Positions 14,972 to 23,828 of a stretch of DNA of 64,000 nt are shown in pieces. The first letter of the stretch is position 1, and every line of letters begins with the position of its first letter. This DNA is from Bacilli bacterium (GTDB lineage Bacteria > Bacillota_I > Bacilli_A > RF39 > UBA660): the NCBI GenBank assembly GCA_017409025.1, contig JAFQTN010000011.1, positions 1 through 64,000 of the forward strand. Reading direction: 5' to 3'. A model generated the notes under the pieces. It made no database searches. It was not told where the DNA came from and was given only the letters and a program-made list of their open reading frames with translations. The position numbers and the translations under genes are program-made.

Positions 14972-17587
14972 TTATTTTCTAAATCTAATCATTTTATACA
15001 TTTCCATTAATAATAAAACTATCGTTGCTATTGAAAATAGACATAATAGATGAGTGAATGGAAGTGATACTGTTTGTAAGAATTGTGATATTATTGGTAC
15101 TTCCATAACTATTATTTGTAATATTATTGAGCTAACAAAAGCAAAGAATATTAATTTATTAGATTTAAGTGAAATGGTAAATGCTGATTGTTTTTCACTT
15201 CTACAATTAAAGACATGTATATTTTGAATAAATACCATTAATGCCATAATATATCCTCTAGCTATAGTTATATCCATAGATAGAATTTTAATAAAATAAT
15301 ACCAGGTAATAAATACCAGTAAACCAGTAGTAATTCCAGAAAATAATATAGAACTAAATAATTCTTTATCAAATAGTGGTTCTTTTGGATCTCTAGGTTT
15401 TTCTTTCATTATATCTTTTTCTGCTTTTTCAAAAGATAGTGCAAAATCTTGAATTCCATCTGTTACAACATTTATCCATAGTAGTTGAATTGCTACTAGT
15501 GGCATTGGTAGATCTGATAAGATAGATAAAGAGAAAAATAATACTTCAGCTAGTCCGCATGATATTAAGAATAAAATAATTTTTCTAATATTTGCATAAG
15601 CTACTCTTCCTTCTTTAACTCCCATTACGATAGATTTAAAATTATCATCGGCTACGATCATATTAGCAGTTTCTCTTGCAATATCAGTACCGCTTCCCAT
15701 AGCAATACCAATATTAGCACTTTTTAACGCTGGAGCATCATTTACTCCATCACCTGTAACTGCTACAAATTCTCCTTGTCTTTTTAATGATTCAATAATT
15801 TCTAACTTTTGGATAGGTGTTACTCTAGTAAAAATACATTTACTTGTTACGAATTTATCAAATTCTTCTTTACCTAGTAATAAGTTTTCTGCTACTTCAT
15901 TACCGGTTGTTACATCTGAAAAATTATTCGTTAGTTCTAAATCTTTGGCAATAGAGAATGCTGTTAAGGGATGATCTCCTGTAATCATTAATACTTTTAT
16001 TCCGGCTTCTTTGCATTCTTTTATTGAATTAACAGCTTCTTTTCTTACTGGGTCTATAAATCCTACCATTCCCATAAATGTTAATTTATTTATATCTGCT
16101 TCAGTATATTTATCTTTTTTTGCTATTTTTCCATTAGCAACAGCTATTACACGATATCCATCTTTTGCTAAACTTTCATTTTGTTTATCTAATATATCAG
16201 TATCTATTTTTTCTTTAACTAAATTTACTTTATCAGAAAATTCTCTTACTTTTTCTAATGAACCTTTAACTGTACAATATGTTTTTTCGTCTATTTCATA
16301 AAATACGGCAGAATATTTGTTTTCGGATTCGTATGGAATAGTTTCTAATATTTTTATGTTATGAGTAGCAATATTCATTTTTTTACCAAGAACTAGGAAC
16401 GCTAAATCGATAGAGTCTCCGATTCGTTTATTTTCATCTATACTTGCTTCATTATTTAAAACACCATATAAGGAAATTTCTTTAGCATATTCTAAATTAT
16501 CTCCGATTACTTTTCCTTCAAATTCATAACCTGTTCCGGTTACATCGTAAATATTTCCATTAGGTAAAATTATCTTCTTAGCTGTTTGTTCATTTACAGT
16601 AAGAGTTCCTGTTTTATCACTAGCTATTACTGTACAACTACCTAATGATTCTACGGCATTTAATTTTCTTACGATAACATTTTTCTTAGCCATCTTATTT
16701 GAGCCAATGGTAAGAGCCATCGTTAAGGCTAACGGCAGACCTTCAGGCATTGCTGATACTGCTAGGGCTACTACTGATAAAAATATTTCTTTGCCTGGAA
16801 TATTTTTTACAATTGATATGGTTGTAATGAATATAGCAATTATTAAAACTAACATACTTATTTGTTTAGAGAATTTTTCTACTCTAATAGTAAGTGGTGA
16901 TTTTTCTTCTTCAGTTTCATTAATACTATTAGCAATTTTACCTATTTCTGTTTCTAATCCAATAGATACGATTATTGCTTTAGCTCTACCAGTTATAACA
17001 TTAGTACCTGAAAATAACATATTATGTTGTTCATTAATAGATATATTTTCTTTATTTATTAATTCACTAGTTTTACTTACTTGAATACTTTCACCAGTTA
17101 AAATTGATTCATCTACCATAAAATTATGACATTCAACAATTCTCATATCAGCAGATATTTTATCACCTGACTCTAATATTACATAGTCTCCTACGGTTAA
17201 TTTATCTGAATCTAATTCTACTACTTTACCATTTCTAATTACTTTAGTTTTTACCTTAATTAAATTGGATAATGCTTCTGCAGTATTATTAGCTTTGTTT
17301 TCTTGATATGTCGACATTATTACATCTACTAGTACTATTAATATAATAGCTAACCCATCTATTACTTCACCTGCTATTAGTGAGGCTAATACTGAAAACA
17401 ATAATAAAATTATAATCGGATCTTTGAATTCATTAAAAAATATTTTAAAAATACTATCTTTCTTCTTTTTAGGCAAAGTATTTTTCCCATATTTCTTAAT
17501 TCTTTTTTCTACTTCTTTACTACTTAAACCATCAATATTAGTATTTAATTCTTTCTCTATTTCTTTTATTTTTTTATTATAGTACAT
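14972..17587 (-). CDS. P2-type cation-transporting ATPase (Ca2+-ATPase like)
   Basis: An 871-residue P-type ATPase: N-terminal cation ATPase domain (5-70), TGES actuator motif (about 165), SAMPEGLP in TM4 (about 285), phosphorylation site DKTGTLT (about 328), MVGFIDPVR and TGDGVNDAP hinge motifs, and WINVVTDG in TM6. PEGLP and the TM6 N/D pair fit the P2A Ca2+/Mn2+ pumps; it probably exports Ca2+ or Mn2+. All motifs are intact. The transcript leader carries a terminator hairpin directly before the Shine-Dalgarno, so expression is likely set by attenuation. Confidence 0.9.
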   Translation of the reverse strand: MYYNKKIKEIEKELNTNIDGLSSKEVEKRIKKYGKNTLPKKKKDSIFKIFFNEFKDPIIILLLFSVLASLIAGEVIDGLAIILIVLVDVIMSTYQENKANNTAEALSNLIKVKTKVIRNGKVVELDSDKLTVGDYVILESGDKISADMRIVECHNFMVDESILTGESIQVSKTSELINKENISINEQHNMLFSGTNVITGRAKAIIVSIGLETEIGKIANSINETEEEKSPLTIRVEKFSKQISMLVLIIAIFITTISIVKNIPGKEIFLSVVALAVSAMPEGLPLALTMALTIGSNKMAKKNVIVRKLNAVESLGSCTVIASDKTGTLTVNEQTAKKIILPNGNIYDVTGTGYEFEGKVIGDNLEYAKEISLYGVLNNEASIDENKRIGDSIDLAFLVLGKKMNIATHNIKILETIPYESENKYSAVFYEIDEKTYCTVKGSLEKVREFSDKVNLVKEKIDTDILDKQNESLAKDGYRVIAVANGKIAKKDKYTEADINKLTFMGMVGFIDPVRKEAVNSIKECKEAGIKVLMITGDHPLTAFSIAKDLELTNNFSDVTTGNEVAENLLLGKEEFDKFVTSKCIFTRVTPIQKLEIIESLKRQGEFVAVTGDGVNDAPALKSANIGIAMGSGTDIARETANMIVADDNFKSIVMGVKEGRVAYANIRKIILFLISCGLAEVLFFSLSILSDLPMPLVAIQLLWINVVTDGIQDFALSFEKAEKDIMKEKPRDPKEPLFDKELFSSILFSGITTGLLVFITWYYFIKILSMDITIARGYIMALMVFIQNIHVFNCRSEKQSAFTISLKSNKLIFFAFVSSIILQIIVMEVPIISQFLQTVSLPFTHLLCLFSIATIVLLLMEMYKMIRFRK

Positions 17588-17601
17588 AGTATCTCCTTTA
17601 T

Positions 17602-17665
17602 AAAAAAACTTACCTGACTTCGCAGATAAGTTTAGTTAATCTAGCATGTAAATATTATCTTATCT
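17602..17665 (-). promoter_or_regulatory. Candidate transcription attenuator in the ATPase leader
   Basis: Minus-strand leader. The terminator has an 11-bp stem (arms 17623-17633 and 17606-17616, one G-U, loop CGAAGU) with a run of seven U (17602-17608), ending only 2 nt before the AAAGGAG Shine-Dalgarno. An upstream AGAUAAG (17659-17665) is exactly complementary to CUUAUCU (17624-17630) in the 5' arm of the terminator and could act as antiterminator. No known riboswitch core was recognised in this short (~80 nt) leader. Confidence 0.6.
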
Positions 17666-17673
17666 ATAATTAG

Positions 17674-17702
17674 ATTATATCACTTTGAATACTATTCATC
17701 AA
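17674..17702 (-). promoter_or_regulatory. sigma-A promoter of the cation ATPase gene
   Basis: Minus-strand TTGATG (17697-17702), 17 bp, TATAAT (17674-17679). It lies upstream of the leader terminator, so transcripts must pass it to reach the gene. Confidence 0.7.
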
Positions 17703-17718
17703 GTAATTTATCCAATTA

Positions 17719-18510
17719 TTAATCAACATTTACTCCCTTACTAAATAATTTTAAATTAGTAAAATATAAAATAAATATATTTAATGTATAAATAATCATT
17801 GCTAAATATATACATAATTTAATAGTATCTATATTTAGTGTATCCATAGTGTAGAATAAATTCATTAAGTCTTTATTAAATAATGCTGTTACAAATACTA
17901 CTAGAATAGTAAATATTTGAGTTAACAAATATGTAATGAATCCATATAGTACACTAAAGGCTATTTTGTTACTATTTTTTCTATGTCCTAAAACTAGACC
18001 AACATAACCAGACTCTAGCATATTCATAATTTCTAAGAAGCATATAAATATAAATGATAATATGATTACTATAATTGTACTATCATAAACTGTTGCTAGT
18101 GGTAATAATAAATTTTTAACTAATTCAAGATTTTCTTTAGAATAATATGCAATAAATAAAGACATTGCAATTACTAATATACTTGATGATAGTGTAATAA
18201 TTGATGATAATGTTTTAGATAAATATAATGTTTTTTTATCTATTGGAAGTGTATGAGTAAGATATGATTCATCAGCGTAAAAGTTATTTCTAAATCTAGA
18301 CCATAATCCCATTACATTGTTAATTAAAATATTAAATATCATAGATATAGTTACACCACTACATACTTTACCTATAATATTAAGAATAAATGAATTTTCA
18401 ATACTTAAAAATATTCTAGTTAAAATAGAGAAAAATATAGATAAACTATAAAAAACTATTAATACTTTGTATATTTTTTCTAAATCATACTTTAATAATT
18501 TCTTTAACAT
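17719..18510 (-). CDS. ABC transporter permease (ABC-2 type)
   Basis: A 263-residue membrane protein with about six transmembrane segments (roughly 18-38, 48-70, 98-122, 140-162, 182-206 and 235-253) and no extracytoplasmic domain, the usual form of the permease in GntR-linked ABC systems (YtrC/D-like). Its start overlaps the upstream ATPase gene by 7 bp, so the products are surely partners. Substrate unknown; such systems often respond to cell-wall-active peptides. Confidence 0.8.
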   Translation of the reverse strand: MLKKLLKYDLEKIYKVLIVFYSLSIFFSILTRIFLSIENSFILNIIGKVCSGVTISMIFNILINNVMGLWSRFRNNFYADESYLTHTLPIDKKTLYLSKTLSSIITLSSSILVIAMSLFIAYYSKENLELVKNLLLPLATVYDSTIIVIILSFIFICFLEIMNMLESGYVGLVLGHRKNSNKIAFSVLYGFITYLLTQIFTILVVFVTALFNKDLMNLFYTMDTLNIDTIKLCIYLAMIIYTLNIFILYFTNLKLFSKGVNVD

Positions 18511-19199
18511 TTAAACATCCTCCTAAAGATTTCATCTATTGATGACTTTTCTTTTTCTCTTAACTCATCTGTAGATGAAGTTAATATAATTTTACCCTTA
18601 TCAATAAATATTACTTCATCTAATATTTTTTCAATATCAGATATTAAATGTGTAGAAATAATAACACTAGCATTTTCATTAAAATTAGTAAGTATTGTAT
18701 CTAAGATATAATCTCTAGTAGCAGGATCTACTCCACCTAATGGTTCATCCAATATATATAAGTCTGCACATCTTGACATAACTAATACTAATTGAACTTT
18801 CTCTTGCATACCTTTACTCATCTTAGATAATTTCTGATTAGTATCTAAATCTAATTTTTTAAGTAATTTTCTTGCCTTATTAGAATCAAAATTATCGTAG
18901 AAGTCTTCAAAATATTTGATAACTTTCTCTACAGTCATCGACTTATCTAAATAAGTTCTTTCTGGCAAATAAGATATTATCTTTTTACTTTCTACGCCTA
19001 CCTCCATACCATTTACTAAAACTTTACCTTTTGTTGGTGTAAGTAAGTCATTAATTAATTTTATTAATGTAGTTTTACCTGTTCCATTTTTTCCAAGTAA
19101 GCCAATTATTTTGCCTCTAGGTATTTTTAAATTAATATCTTTTAAGACTACTTTATCACCATAACGTTTTTCTAAATTAATACATTCTAACAATTCCAT
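18504..19199 (-). CDS. ABC transporter ATP-binding protein
   Basis: A 231-residue nucleotide-binding subunit. Walker A GLLGKNGTGKTTLI (about 34-47), Q-loop region SYLPERTYL, signature LSKMSKGMQEKVQLVL (degenerate SKGMQ), Walker B LYILDEPLGGVD, switch His in ISTHLI. It resembles the YtrB group linked to YtrA-type GntR regulators. Middle gene of the operon GntR-ATPase-permease; 4 bp from the regulator stop. Confidence 0.9.
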   Translation of the reverse strand: MELLECINLEKRYGDKVVLKDINLKIPRGKIIGLLGKNGTGKTTLIKLINDLLTPTKGKVLVNGMEVGVESKKIISYLPERTYLDKSMTVEKVIKYFEDFYDNFDSNKARKLLKKLDLDTNQKLSKMSKGMQEKVQLVLVMSRCADLYILDEPLGGVDPATRDYILDTILTNFNENASVIISTHLISDIEKILDEVIFIDKGKIILTSSTDELREKEKSSIDEIFRRMFKC

Positions 19200-19203
19200 A
19201 TTA

Positions 19204-19560
19204 TCACTCCATTTCCTTAATTAAATTTATTATATCTTTTTTACTTAATCCCAATTCCTTTATATCATTAATATATTTACTAGTTTTTTCTCTAGCATAT
19301 TTTTCTCTTAATTTTTCTATTTTACTCTTATCCGTAGTCACAAACTTACCATTAGTCCTTTCAGTATATATTAGTCCTAAGTCTTCTAATTCTGATAAGG
19401 CTTTTTGCATTGTATTAGGATTCACTTTTAAGTTTAATGCCAATTCTCTTACTGAAGGTAATCTCTCTCCAGGAAAAATCATCCCTGATATAATATGTAT
19501 TTGTAGTCCTTCTACAAGTTGTATATATATAGGTCTATCATTATCAAAAACAATATTCAT
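19204..19560 (-). CDS. GntR-family regulator, YtrA subfamily
   Basis: A 118-residue short GntR protein: winged HTH at residues 8-75 (PIYIQLVEGLQIHIISGMIFPGERLPSVRELA, NPNTMQKALSELEDLGLIY) with only a short C-terminal helix, typical of YtrA. It probably represses its own operon through the palindrome over the promoter (19574-19593) and is released by envelope stress. First gene of a three-gene operon. Confidence 0.88.
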   Translation of the reverse strand: MNIVFDNDRPIYIQLVEGLQIHIISGMIFPGERLPSVRELALNLKVNPNTMQKALSELEDLGLIYTERTNGKFVTTDKSKIEKLREKYAREKTSKYINDIKELGLSKKDIINLIKEME

Positions 19561-19573
19561 ATTACCTCCGTAC

Positions 19574-19622
19574 TGTATTACTTACTTAATACAATATTAC
19601 AATATAATTATACTCATGTCAA
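19574..19622 (-). promoter_or_regulatory. Promoter and GntR operator of the ABC operon
   Basis: Minus-strand TTGACA (19617-19622), 17 bp, TAATAT (19594-19599). Just downstream, TGTATTA (19574-19580), 6 bp, TAATACA (19587-19593) make a perfect inverted repeat over the transcription start, placed for autorepression. Confidence 0.75.
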
Positions 19623-19625
19623 CAT

Positions 19626-19659
19626 AAAAAAAGTAAATATTTTATTAGAATATTTACTT
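19626..19659 (-). terminator. Terminator
   Basis: AAGTAAATATT (19631-19641) and AATATTTACTT (19649-19659) hairpin followed by a T run on the minus strand; ends the 19674-19943 transcript before the GntR promoter. Confidence 0.75.
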
Positions 19660-19673
19660 TATATTACAATTAT

Positions 19674-19943
19674 CTATTTTCTTTTAGTTAACCAATATTT
19701 TTTCACTATTTTAATTGTTTGTGTAGATAAGAAAAAACCTACACATGGAACTACTGCCCCAAAATATGGATTAGTAGTATCTGCTATTTTTAAATACAAT
19801 ACTGCAAAAATATATGTCATTATAATTATTAATGCTTTTCTTAATGTAGACGTTTCCCAAGCCTTATCGCCTTCTACTAATTTATTTCTCTTTTCGATTT
19901 TATTTATTCTTTCTTCTAATTATTCTAACTTATTTTTATTCAT
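19674..19943 (-). pseudogene. Small two-TM membrane protein gene with a premature stop
   Basis: A 90-codon frame with a good Shine-Dalgarno (GAGGAGTAATTTATG) reads MNKNKLE, then TAA (19920-19922), then continues in frame to LEERINKIEKRN, two membrane segments (about 34-50 and 58-75) and WLTKRK. No usable start follows soon after the stop. The layout, a coiled-coil start plus two membrane helices ending in a basic tail, is that of a small Firmicutes membrane protein. Either a recent nonsense mutation or a base-call error. Confidence 0.7.
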
Positions 19944-19954
19944 AAATTACTCCT

Positions 19955-20515
19955 CTACTTATTATAATCTTCCTTCGTTAAATCATAAGTATAACTTTCT
20001 ACAAAATCATCTATAAAAGTATATTTAACTTTTTTTATTTGTTCTTTTCTCTTAAATTCTAATTTTTCCATCAATTTCCATGATGCTATATTTTCTATAG
20101 CAGCACTAGTATCTATCTTTGTTATCTCAACTTCGTTAAACATATAATTTAAAATAGCATTAGCTGCTTCATATGCATAACCTTTTCTCTGTTCCTCTGA
20201 ACTTATAAACCATCCAATATCTCTTATATCTTTAGACATATCTTCTTTTTCTTGAACACTAATTTGCCCAATACATTCTTTAGTATCTTTTTTTATAATA
20301 CTCCACTGAAACATATCATTATCATTAGCATGTTCTAATTTTTTCATTTGAAATAGTTTTTCTTTATCCCAATCTCTATTTATCTTACTAGTTAAATAAT
20401 ATTTATTAACACCCGTATCTAATAAAATTCCCCATAGTGTTTTTAAATCTGATTCTTCAGTGGGTCTTAAAATTAATCTATCTGTTTCTATTTTTTTAGA
20501 ACCAATAAAATTCAT
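19955..20515 (-). CDS. GNAT acetyltransferase (RimJ/RimL type)
   Basis: A 186-residue N-acetyltransferase of the Acetyltransf_3 group: ETDRLILRPTEESDLKTLW start, QWSIIKKDTKECIGQISV (strand 4 region), DIGWFISSEEQRKGYAYEAANAILNYMF with the acetyl-CoA loop (EQRKGYAYEA) and SWKLMEKLEFKRKEQ near the end. Uses acetyl-CoA to acetylate an N-terminus or small amine; substrate unknown. Last intact gene of a run of small metabolic genes on the minus strand. Confidence 0.85.
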   Translation of the reverse strand: MNFIGSKKIETDRLILRPTEESDLKTLWGILLDTGVNKYYLTSKINRDWDKEKLFQMKKLEHANDNDMFQWSIIKKDTKECIGQISVQEKEDMSKDIRDIGWFISSEEQRKGYAYEAANAILNYMFNEVEITKIDTSAAIENIASWKLMEKLEFKRKEQIKKVKYTFIDDFVESYTYDLTKEDYNK

Positions 20516-20528
20516 ACTACCACCATTT

Positions 20529-21011
20529 TTATATTTTCTTTATCATATTATGCATTCTAGTTCTATATCCATATTTATTATAAAAATTTATTCCTATATC
20601 ATTATAACCAAATACATCTACCATTACATATTCACAATTCTCATTTTTAAAGTATTCTTCCATTTTAGAAATAAGAGTTTTTCCTACACCATTACTTCTA
20701 ATCTTTTTTGTAACTATTAATTCAGTTATCTCTCCCCTTTTAGGACATTTATAATCCAAATAATCATATTCATCATATGGAAAAATACACCCAATAATTA
20801 AACCAATTGCTTTATCACCTTCAATAGCCAAATAACATTTACCATTATATTTATTAACTTCTTCTAAATCTAAGATAGCCATCTTTTCTCTATATTCTGG
20901 ATGTAACTGGTCTAGATTATCTTTATCTATAGAAATAATATATTCTTCTAATTCTACTAGTAAATCTTTTACATCTTCTAAATACTTTTCTTCATATTCA
21001 ATTATTTTCAA
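20529..21011 (-). CDS. GNAT acetyltransferase
   Basis: A 160-residue GNAT protein: MKIIEYEEKYLEDVKDLLVELEEY start, CYLAIEGDKAIGLIIG, then RGEITELIVTKKIRSNGVGKTLISKMEEYF with the acetyl-CoA loop (RSNGVG), and INFYNKYGYRTRMHNMIKK at the end. Related to the AAC(3)-I/RimI-like class, but the substrate cannot be named. Lies 13 bp after the second GNAT gene and follows the Nudix gene by 12 bp, probably co-transcribed. Confidence 0.85.
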   Translation of the reverse strand: MKIIEYEEKYLEDVKDLLVELEEYIISIDKDNLDQLHPEYREKMAILDLEEVNKYNGKCYLAIEGDKAIGLIIGCIFPYDEYDYLDYKCPKRGEITELIVTKKIRSNGVGKTLISKMEEYFKNENCEYVMVDVFGYNDIGINFYNKYGYRTRMHNMIKKI

Positions 21012-21023
21012 CTTATACTTCTC

Positions 21024-21596
21024 CTATTTATTATATTTTAAATAACTTTCTATTAGATCTTTATCCATAAAATTATCTGGTAATTCTCTTGGATTAAAGA
21101 ATTTTAAACTCTTGGTTTCAGTATCACCTTTTAATTTTGTTGCGTCTATTTCATCTATATCTGATAAATATAATGATGTATTATTGTATACTATATCGCC
21201 ATTTGGATATTTATTTTTTCTTGATGATCCTGACACTGTATCAATTAAAATTAATCTCTCTTTATTTAATTTAATACCTGTTTCTTCATATGCTTCTCTT
21301 ATTGCTGTTTCTTCTAAACATTCACCTAGGTCTTGGCATCCCCCTGGCAAACTCCACATATTACGATCTGTTCTTTCTTGTAATAATATTTCTCCCTTAG
21401 AATTTCTGATAATAATCGCTGACCCAGGTTGAATAAATGGCATATGAGTTACCCTCGTATCTAATGACATCCTAAATAATACTGGATATCCTCCATAGTT
21501 TTTACTTAGTTCTAATAGTTCTTCTTCATTTAAATTTTTAATAATGTCAATAAACTCTTCATGTTCATATTCACGCATTTTCTTATATTTTTTCAT
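21024..21596 (-). CDS. Nudix hydrolase
   Basis: A 190-residue Nudix protein. The Nudix box is complete: G-x5-E-x7-REAYEETGI around GGCQDLGECLEET (about residues 90-113), giving Mg2+-dependent hydrolysis of a nucleoside diphosphate linked to X. The N-terminal helix region (1-50) and MPFIQPGSAIIIRNSKGEILLQER are like the YtkD/MutT-type plant and bacterial hydrolases; the exact substrate is unknown. Part of the 19955-22349 minus-strand cluster. Confidence 0.87.
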   Translation of the reverse strand: MKKYKKMREYEHEEFIDIIKNLNEEELLELSKNYGGYPVLFRMSLDTRVTHMPFIQPGSAIIIRNSKGEILLQERTDRNMWSLPGGCQDLGECLEETAIREAYEETGIKLNKERLILIDTVSGSSRKNKYPNGDIVYNNTSLYLSDIDEIDATKLKGDTETKSLKFFNPRELPDNFMDKDLIESYLKYNK

Positions 21597-21611
21597 TTTT
21601 TTCTCCTTAAT

Positions 21612-22349
21612 TTAACTTCTTGCCGCTCCATCTACTGAAAGAATAACTCCAGTTATGTAACTAGCCATATCGCTTGCTAAGAATAAGAATGCATTAGCAA
21701 TATCTCTTGGTTCACCAATTCTTCCTAATGGAATTGTTTTTATAAGTGGCTCTATCATTTCTTTAGGTAATGCTGCTACCATATCGGTATTAGTAATACC
21801 TGGAGCTACTGCATTTACACGAATATTACTTGGAGCTAATTCTCTTGCCAATGATTTAGTAAATCCATTTACAGCAAATTTACTAGTAGGATATCCTATA
21901 CCTGATGGTTGTCCATAAATACTTACCATAGAACTAGTATTCAAAATAACTCCTGATTTATTATCTTTCATATATGAAACTACTGCTTTAGTCATATTAA
22001 ATATTGCATTCACATTCAAATTCATAATCTTTTCAAAATCTTCTGTAGTAGTATCCTCTATCTTTTTATTAGCAGATACTCCAGCATTATTTACTAAAAT
22101 ATCAATATGACCATACTTACTATGTATTTCTTTAACAACTTTTTCTATTTCTTCATAATCATTTAGATTAGGATAATATCCTGATACTAAAATATTTTCG
22201 TTTTTTAATTCATCTATTGCTTTTTCTACTGTTTCTTTTCTTGAACCAAAGATAATTACTTCTGCTTTATTTTCTTTAAATAATCTAGCTATTTCTAAAC
22301 CTATACCTCTAGTTCCTCCAGTAATAATTGCTACTTTTCCTTCTAACAT
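21612..22349 (-). CDS. SDR-family oxidoreductase, FabG-like
   Basis: A 245-residue classical short-chain dehydrogenase. TGGTRGIG cofactor motif (about 10-17), NNAG (about 88), Ser in NTSSM (about 140), Y-x3-K in YPTSK (about 153-157), PG and GVILSVDGA end. Length and motifs match 3-oxoacyl-ACP reductase FabG, but without fatty-acid genes around it the substrate stays open. Good Shine-Dalgarno (AAGGAGAGTTAACATG). Head of the cluster with Nudix and two GNAT genes. Confidence 0.85.
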   Translation of the reverse strand: MLEGKVAIITGGTRGIGLEIARLFKENKAEVIIFGSRKETVEKAIDELKNENILVSGYYPNLNDYEEIEKVVKEIHSKYGHIDILVNNAGVSANKKIEDTTTEDFEKIMNLNVNAIFNMTKAVVSYMKDNKSGVILNTSSMVSIYGQPSGIGYPTSKFAVNGFTKSLARELAPSNIRVNAVAPGITNTDMVAALPKEMIEPLIKTIPLGRIGEPRDIANAFLFLASDMASYITGVILSVDGAARS

Positions 22350-22412
22350 GTTAACTCTCCTTCTTTATACAATATAATTATAATATATGTTTTATTTGAT
22401 TTCAATAATATT

Positions 22413-22455
22413 AAAAGTAACTAGATATAAATTTATATTCTTTCTAGTTACTTTT
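22413..22455. terminator. Terminator of the beta-helix protein gene
   Basis: Perfect 12-bp inverted repeat (22413-22424 and 22444-22455), A/T tracts on both sides, just after the 22459 stop on the minus strand. Confidence 0.8.
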
Positions 22456-22458
22456 ATT

Positions 22459-23706
22459 TTAGTTTCTAATTATATTTAAAATTTTTGTTTTATTAAAATA
22501 CACTAATAAGCCCAGAGATATTATTGAGATTAATGTGATTATGATTATTCCAAAGGCATTATTACTGTTTCCTTCTGGCGAGAATACTCCTAAAATAGTA
22601 CTTTGAATAACTTCATATTTACCATTACTTAAACCTGCTGCATATCCAGACTTTAAATATTCTTCTGGATTTGATGAGTATTGGCCACCACTTATAAAAT
22701 TACTATGAAATTGTTTTAAAGAGTCTGTTATTCTAATAACATCTTTGCCTTTTTTAGATTCGAATGTTCCTCCAGAAATATCTAGTGCGATTACTTGGCT
22801 ATGATTTCCTTTACCAATATATTCGTATATTACATTACTATTATTACTTATAAATCTTCCATCATCAATATTTAATTCTATTTCTCCGGCATAGCCATCA
22901 TTAGATTCTATTTGAATAGCTGTTCCCGACGCTTTTATTCCATCGTTATATCCAGGTGTAGGTGTAGCATCTGGACCAGTACCTGTTACAGTAGCCCCAT
23001 CTATATTTAGAATACCTGACTTTATTCCTATTCCTGATTCACTTCCTGATATATCAGCTTCATTTATATTATATTCTCCGTATCCAGCAAAATAAAGTCC
23101 ATTACCTGTTGAAGTTATTTTTGCTCCGTCTAAAATATTTACTACTGGTGAATTTTCTGGATCCTTGATATTTCCATTTACATAAATTCCTATACCAGTA
23201 CCACCACTAGTATCATTTACTGCATTTATCTTCCCACCAAAATTGACTTTTGCTCCATAAGATTTAGAATTATTATGAGTTATAAAAATACCTGACCAAC
23301 CTTCTAATGTTATATCCTTATCTACGTTAACTACACTATATTCTTCATCATTAGGGTCAGTGCTTCCCTTTACCATGATAGCCCCATAGTTTGGGTTAGT
23401 TTCTTTAATAGTACCTTTACCAGTAAGATTAAGTTCTCCACCCTCTACTAAAAATACTTTTTCTGGTGCTGTAATATCATTACCATTTAAATTAATATTA
23501 ACTTTCTTATTTATTTCTATACTATCGTCTAATTTAACATCAGAAATTAATGATATTACGTCATTTTCAGAAGCATTAGCAATAGCTTCAGCTAAAGAAT
23601 CATAGTATTTATTACCTACTTTTACTAAAGAACCTACACTTGCATTAACTAATATAGGAATGAATCCTAAAACTAAGAATATACTTAAGATTATTTTTTT
23701 GTACAT
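22459..23706 (-). CDS. Secreted, membrane-anchored beta-helix surface protein
   Basis: A 415-residue protein. Signal peptide (1-22, cleavage near VNA-S), then YYDSLAEAIANASENDVISLISDVKL, a common start of Firmicutes surface beta-helix proteins, a right-handed beta-helix-like repeat region (about 60-350, rich in Gly/Asn/Asp/Ile with GTGIGIYVNG and GSESGIGIKSG turns), and a C-terminal transmembrane segment (about 385-405) with a basic tail. No LPXTG before the anchor. Likely an adhesin or glycan-binding protein; no catalytic residues identified. Confidence 0.75.
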   Translation of the reverse strand: MYKKIILSIFLVLGFIPILVNASVGSLVKVGNKYYDSLAEAIANASENDVISLISDVKLDDSIEINKKVNINLNGNDITAPEKVFLVEGGELNLTGKGTIKETNPNYGAIMVKGSTDPNDEEYSVVNVDKDITLEGWSGIFITHNNSKSYGAKVNFGGKINAVNDTSGGTGIGIYVNGNIKDPENSPVVNILDGAKITSTGNGLYFAGYGEYNINEADISGSESGIGIKSGILNIDGATVTGTGPDATPTPGYNDGIKASGTAIQIESNDGYAGEIELNIDDGRFISNNSNVIYEYIGKGNHSQVIALDISGGTFESKKGKDVIRITDSLKQFHSNFISGGQYSSNPEEYLKSGYAAGLSNGKYEVIQSTILGVFSPEGNSNNAFGIIIITLISIISLGLLVYFNKTKILNIIRN

Positions 23707-23775
23707 ACTTCCCCCTTTTTATATTCACATTACATTTTATGTAATTAGTTTAGTTTTTAGAAATACTTTTTTTAA

Positions 23776-23804
23776 TTGACAAACAAATGTATAAATGTTA
23801 TAGT
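23776..23804 (+). promoter_or_regulatory. Strong sigma-A promoter of the HEPN-like gene
   Basis: TTGACA (23776-23781), 17 bp, TATAGT (23799-23804); Shine-Dalgarno AAGAAGGGATATT then ATG at 23829. Confidence 0.75.
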
Positions 23805-23828
23805 ATTTCACTGTTAAGAAGGGATATT

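Noticed and set aside
14972-17587. yybP-ykoY manganese riboswitch for the cation ATPase leader
   Set aside because: The leader is too short and the conserved core sequences are not present.
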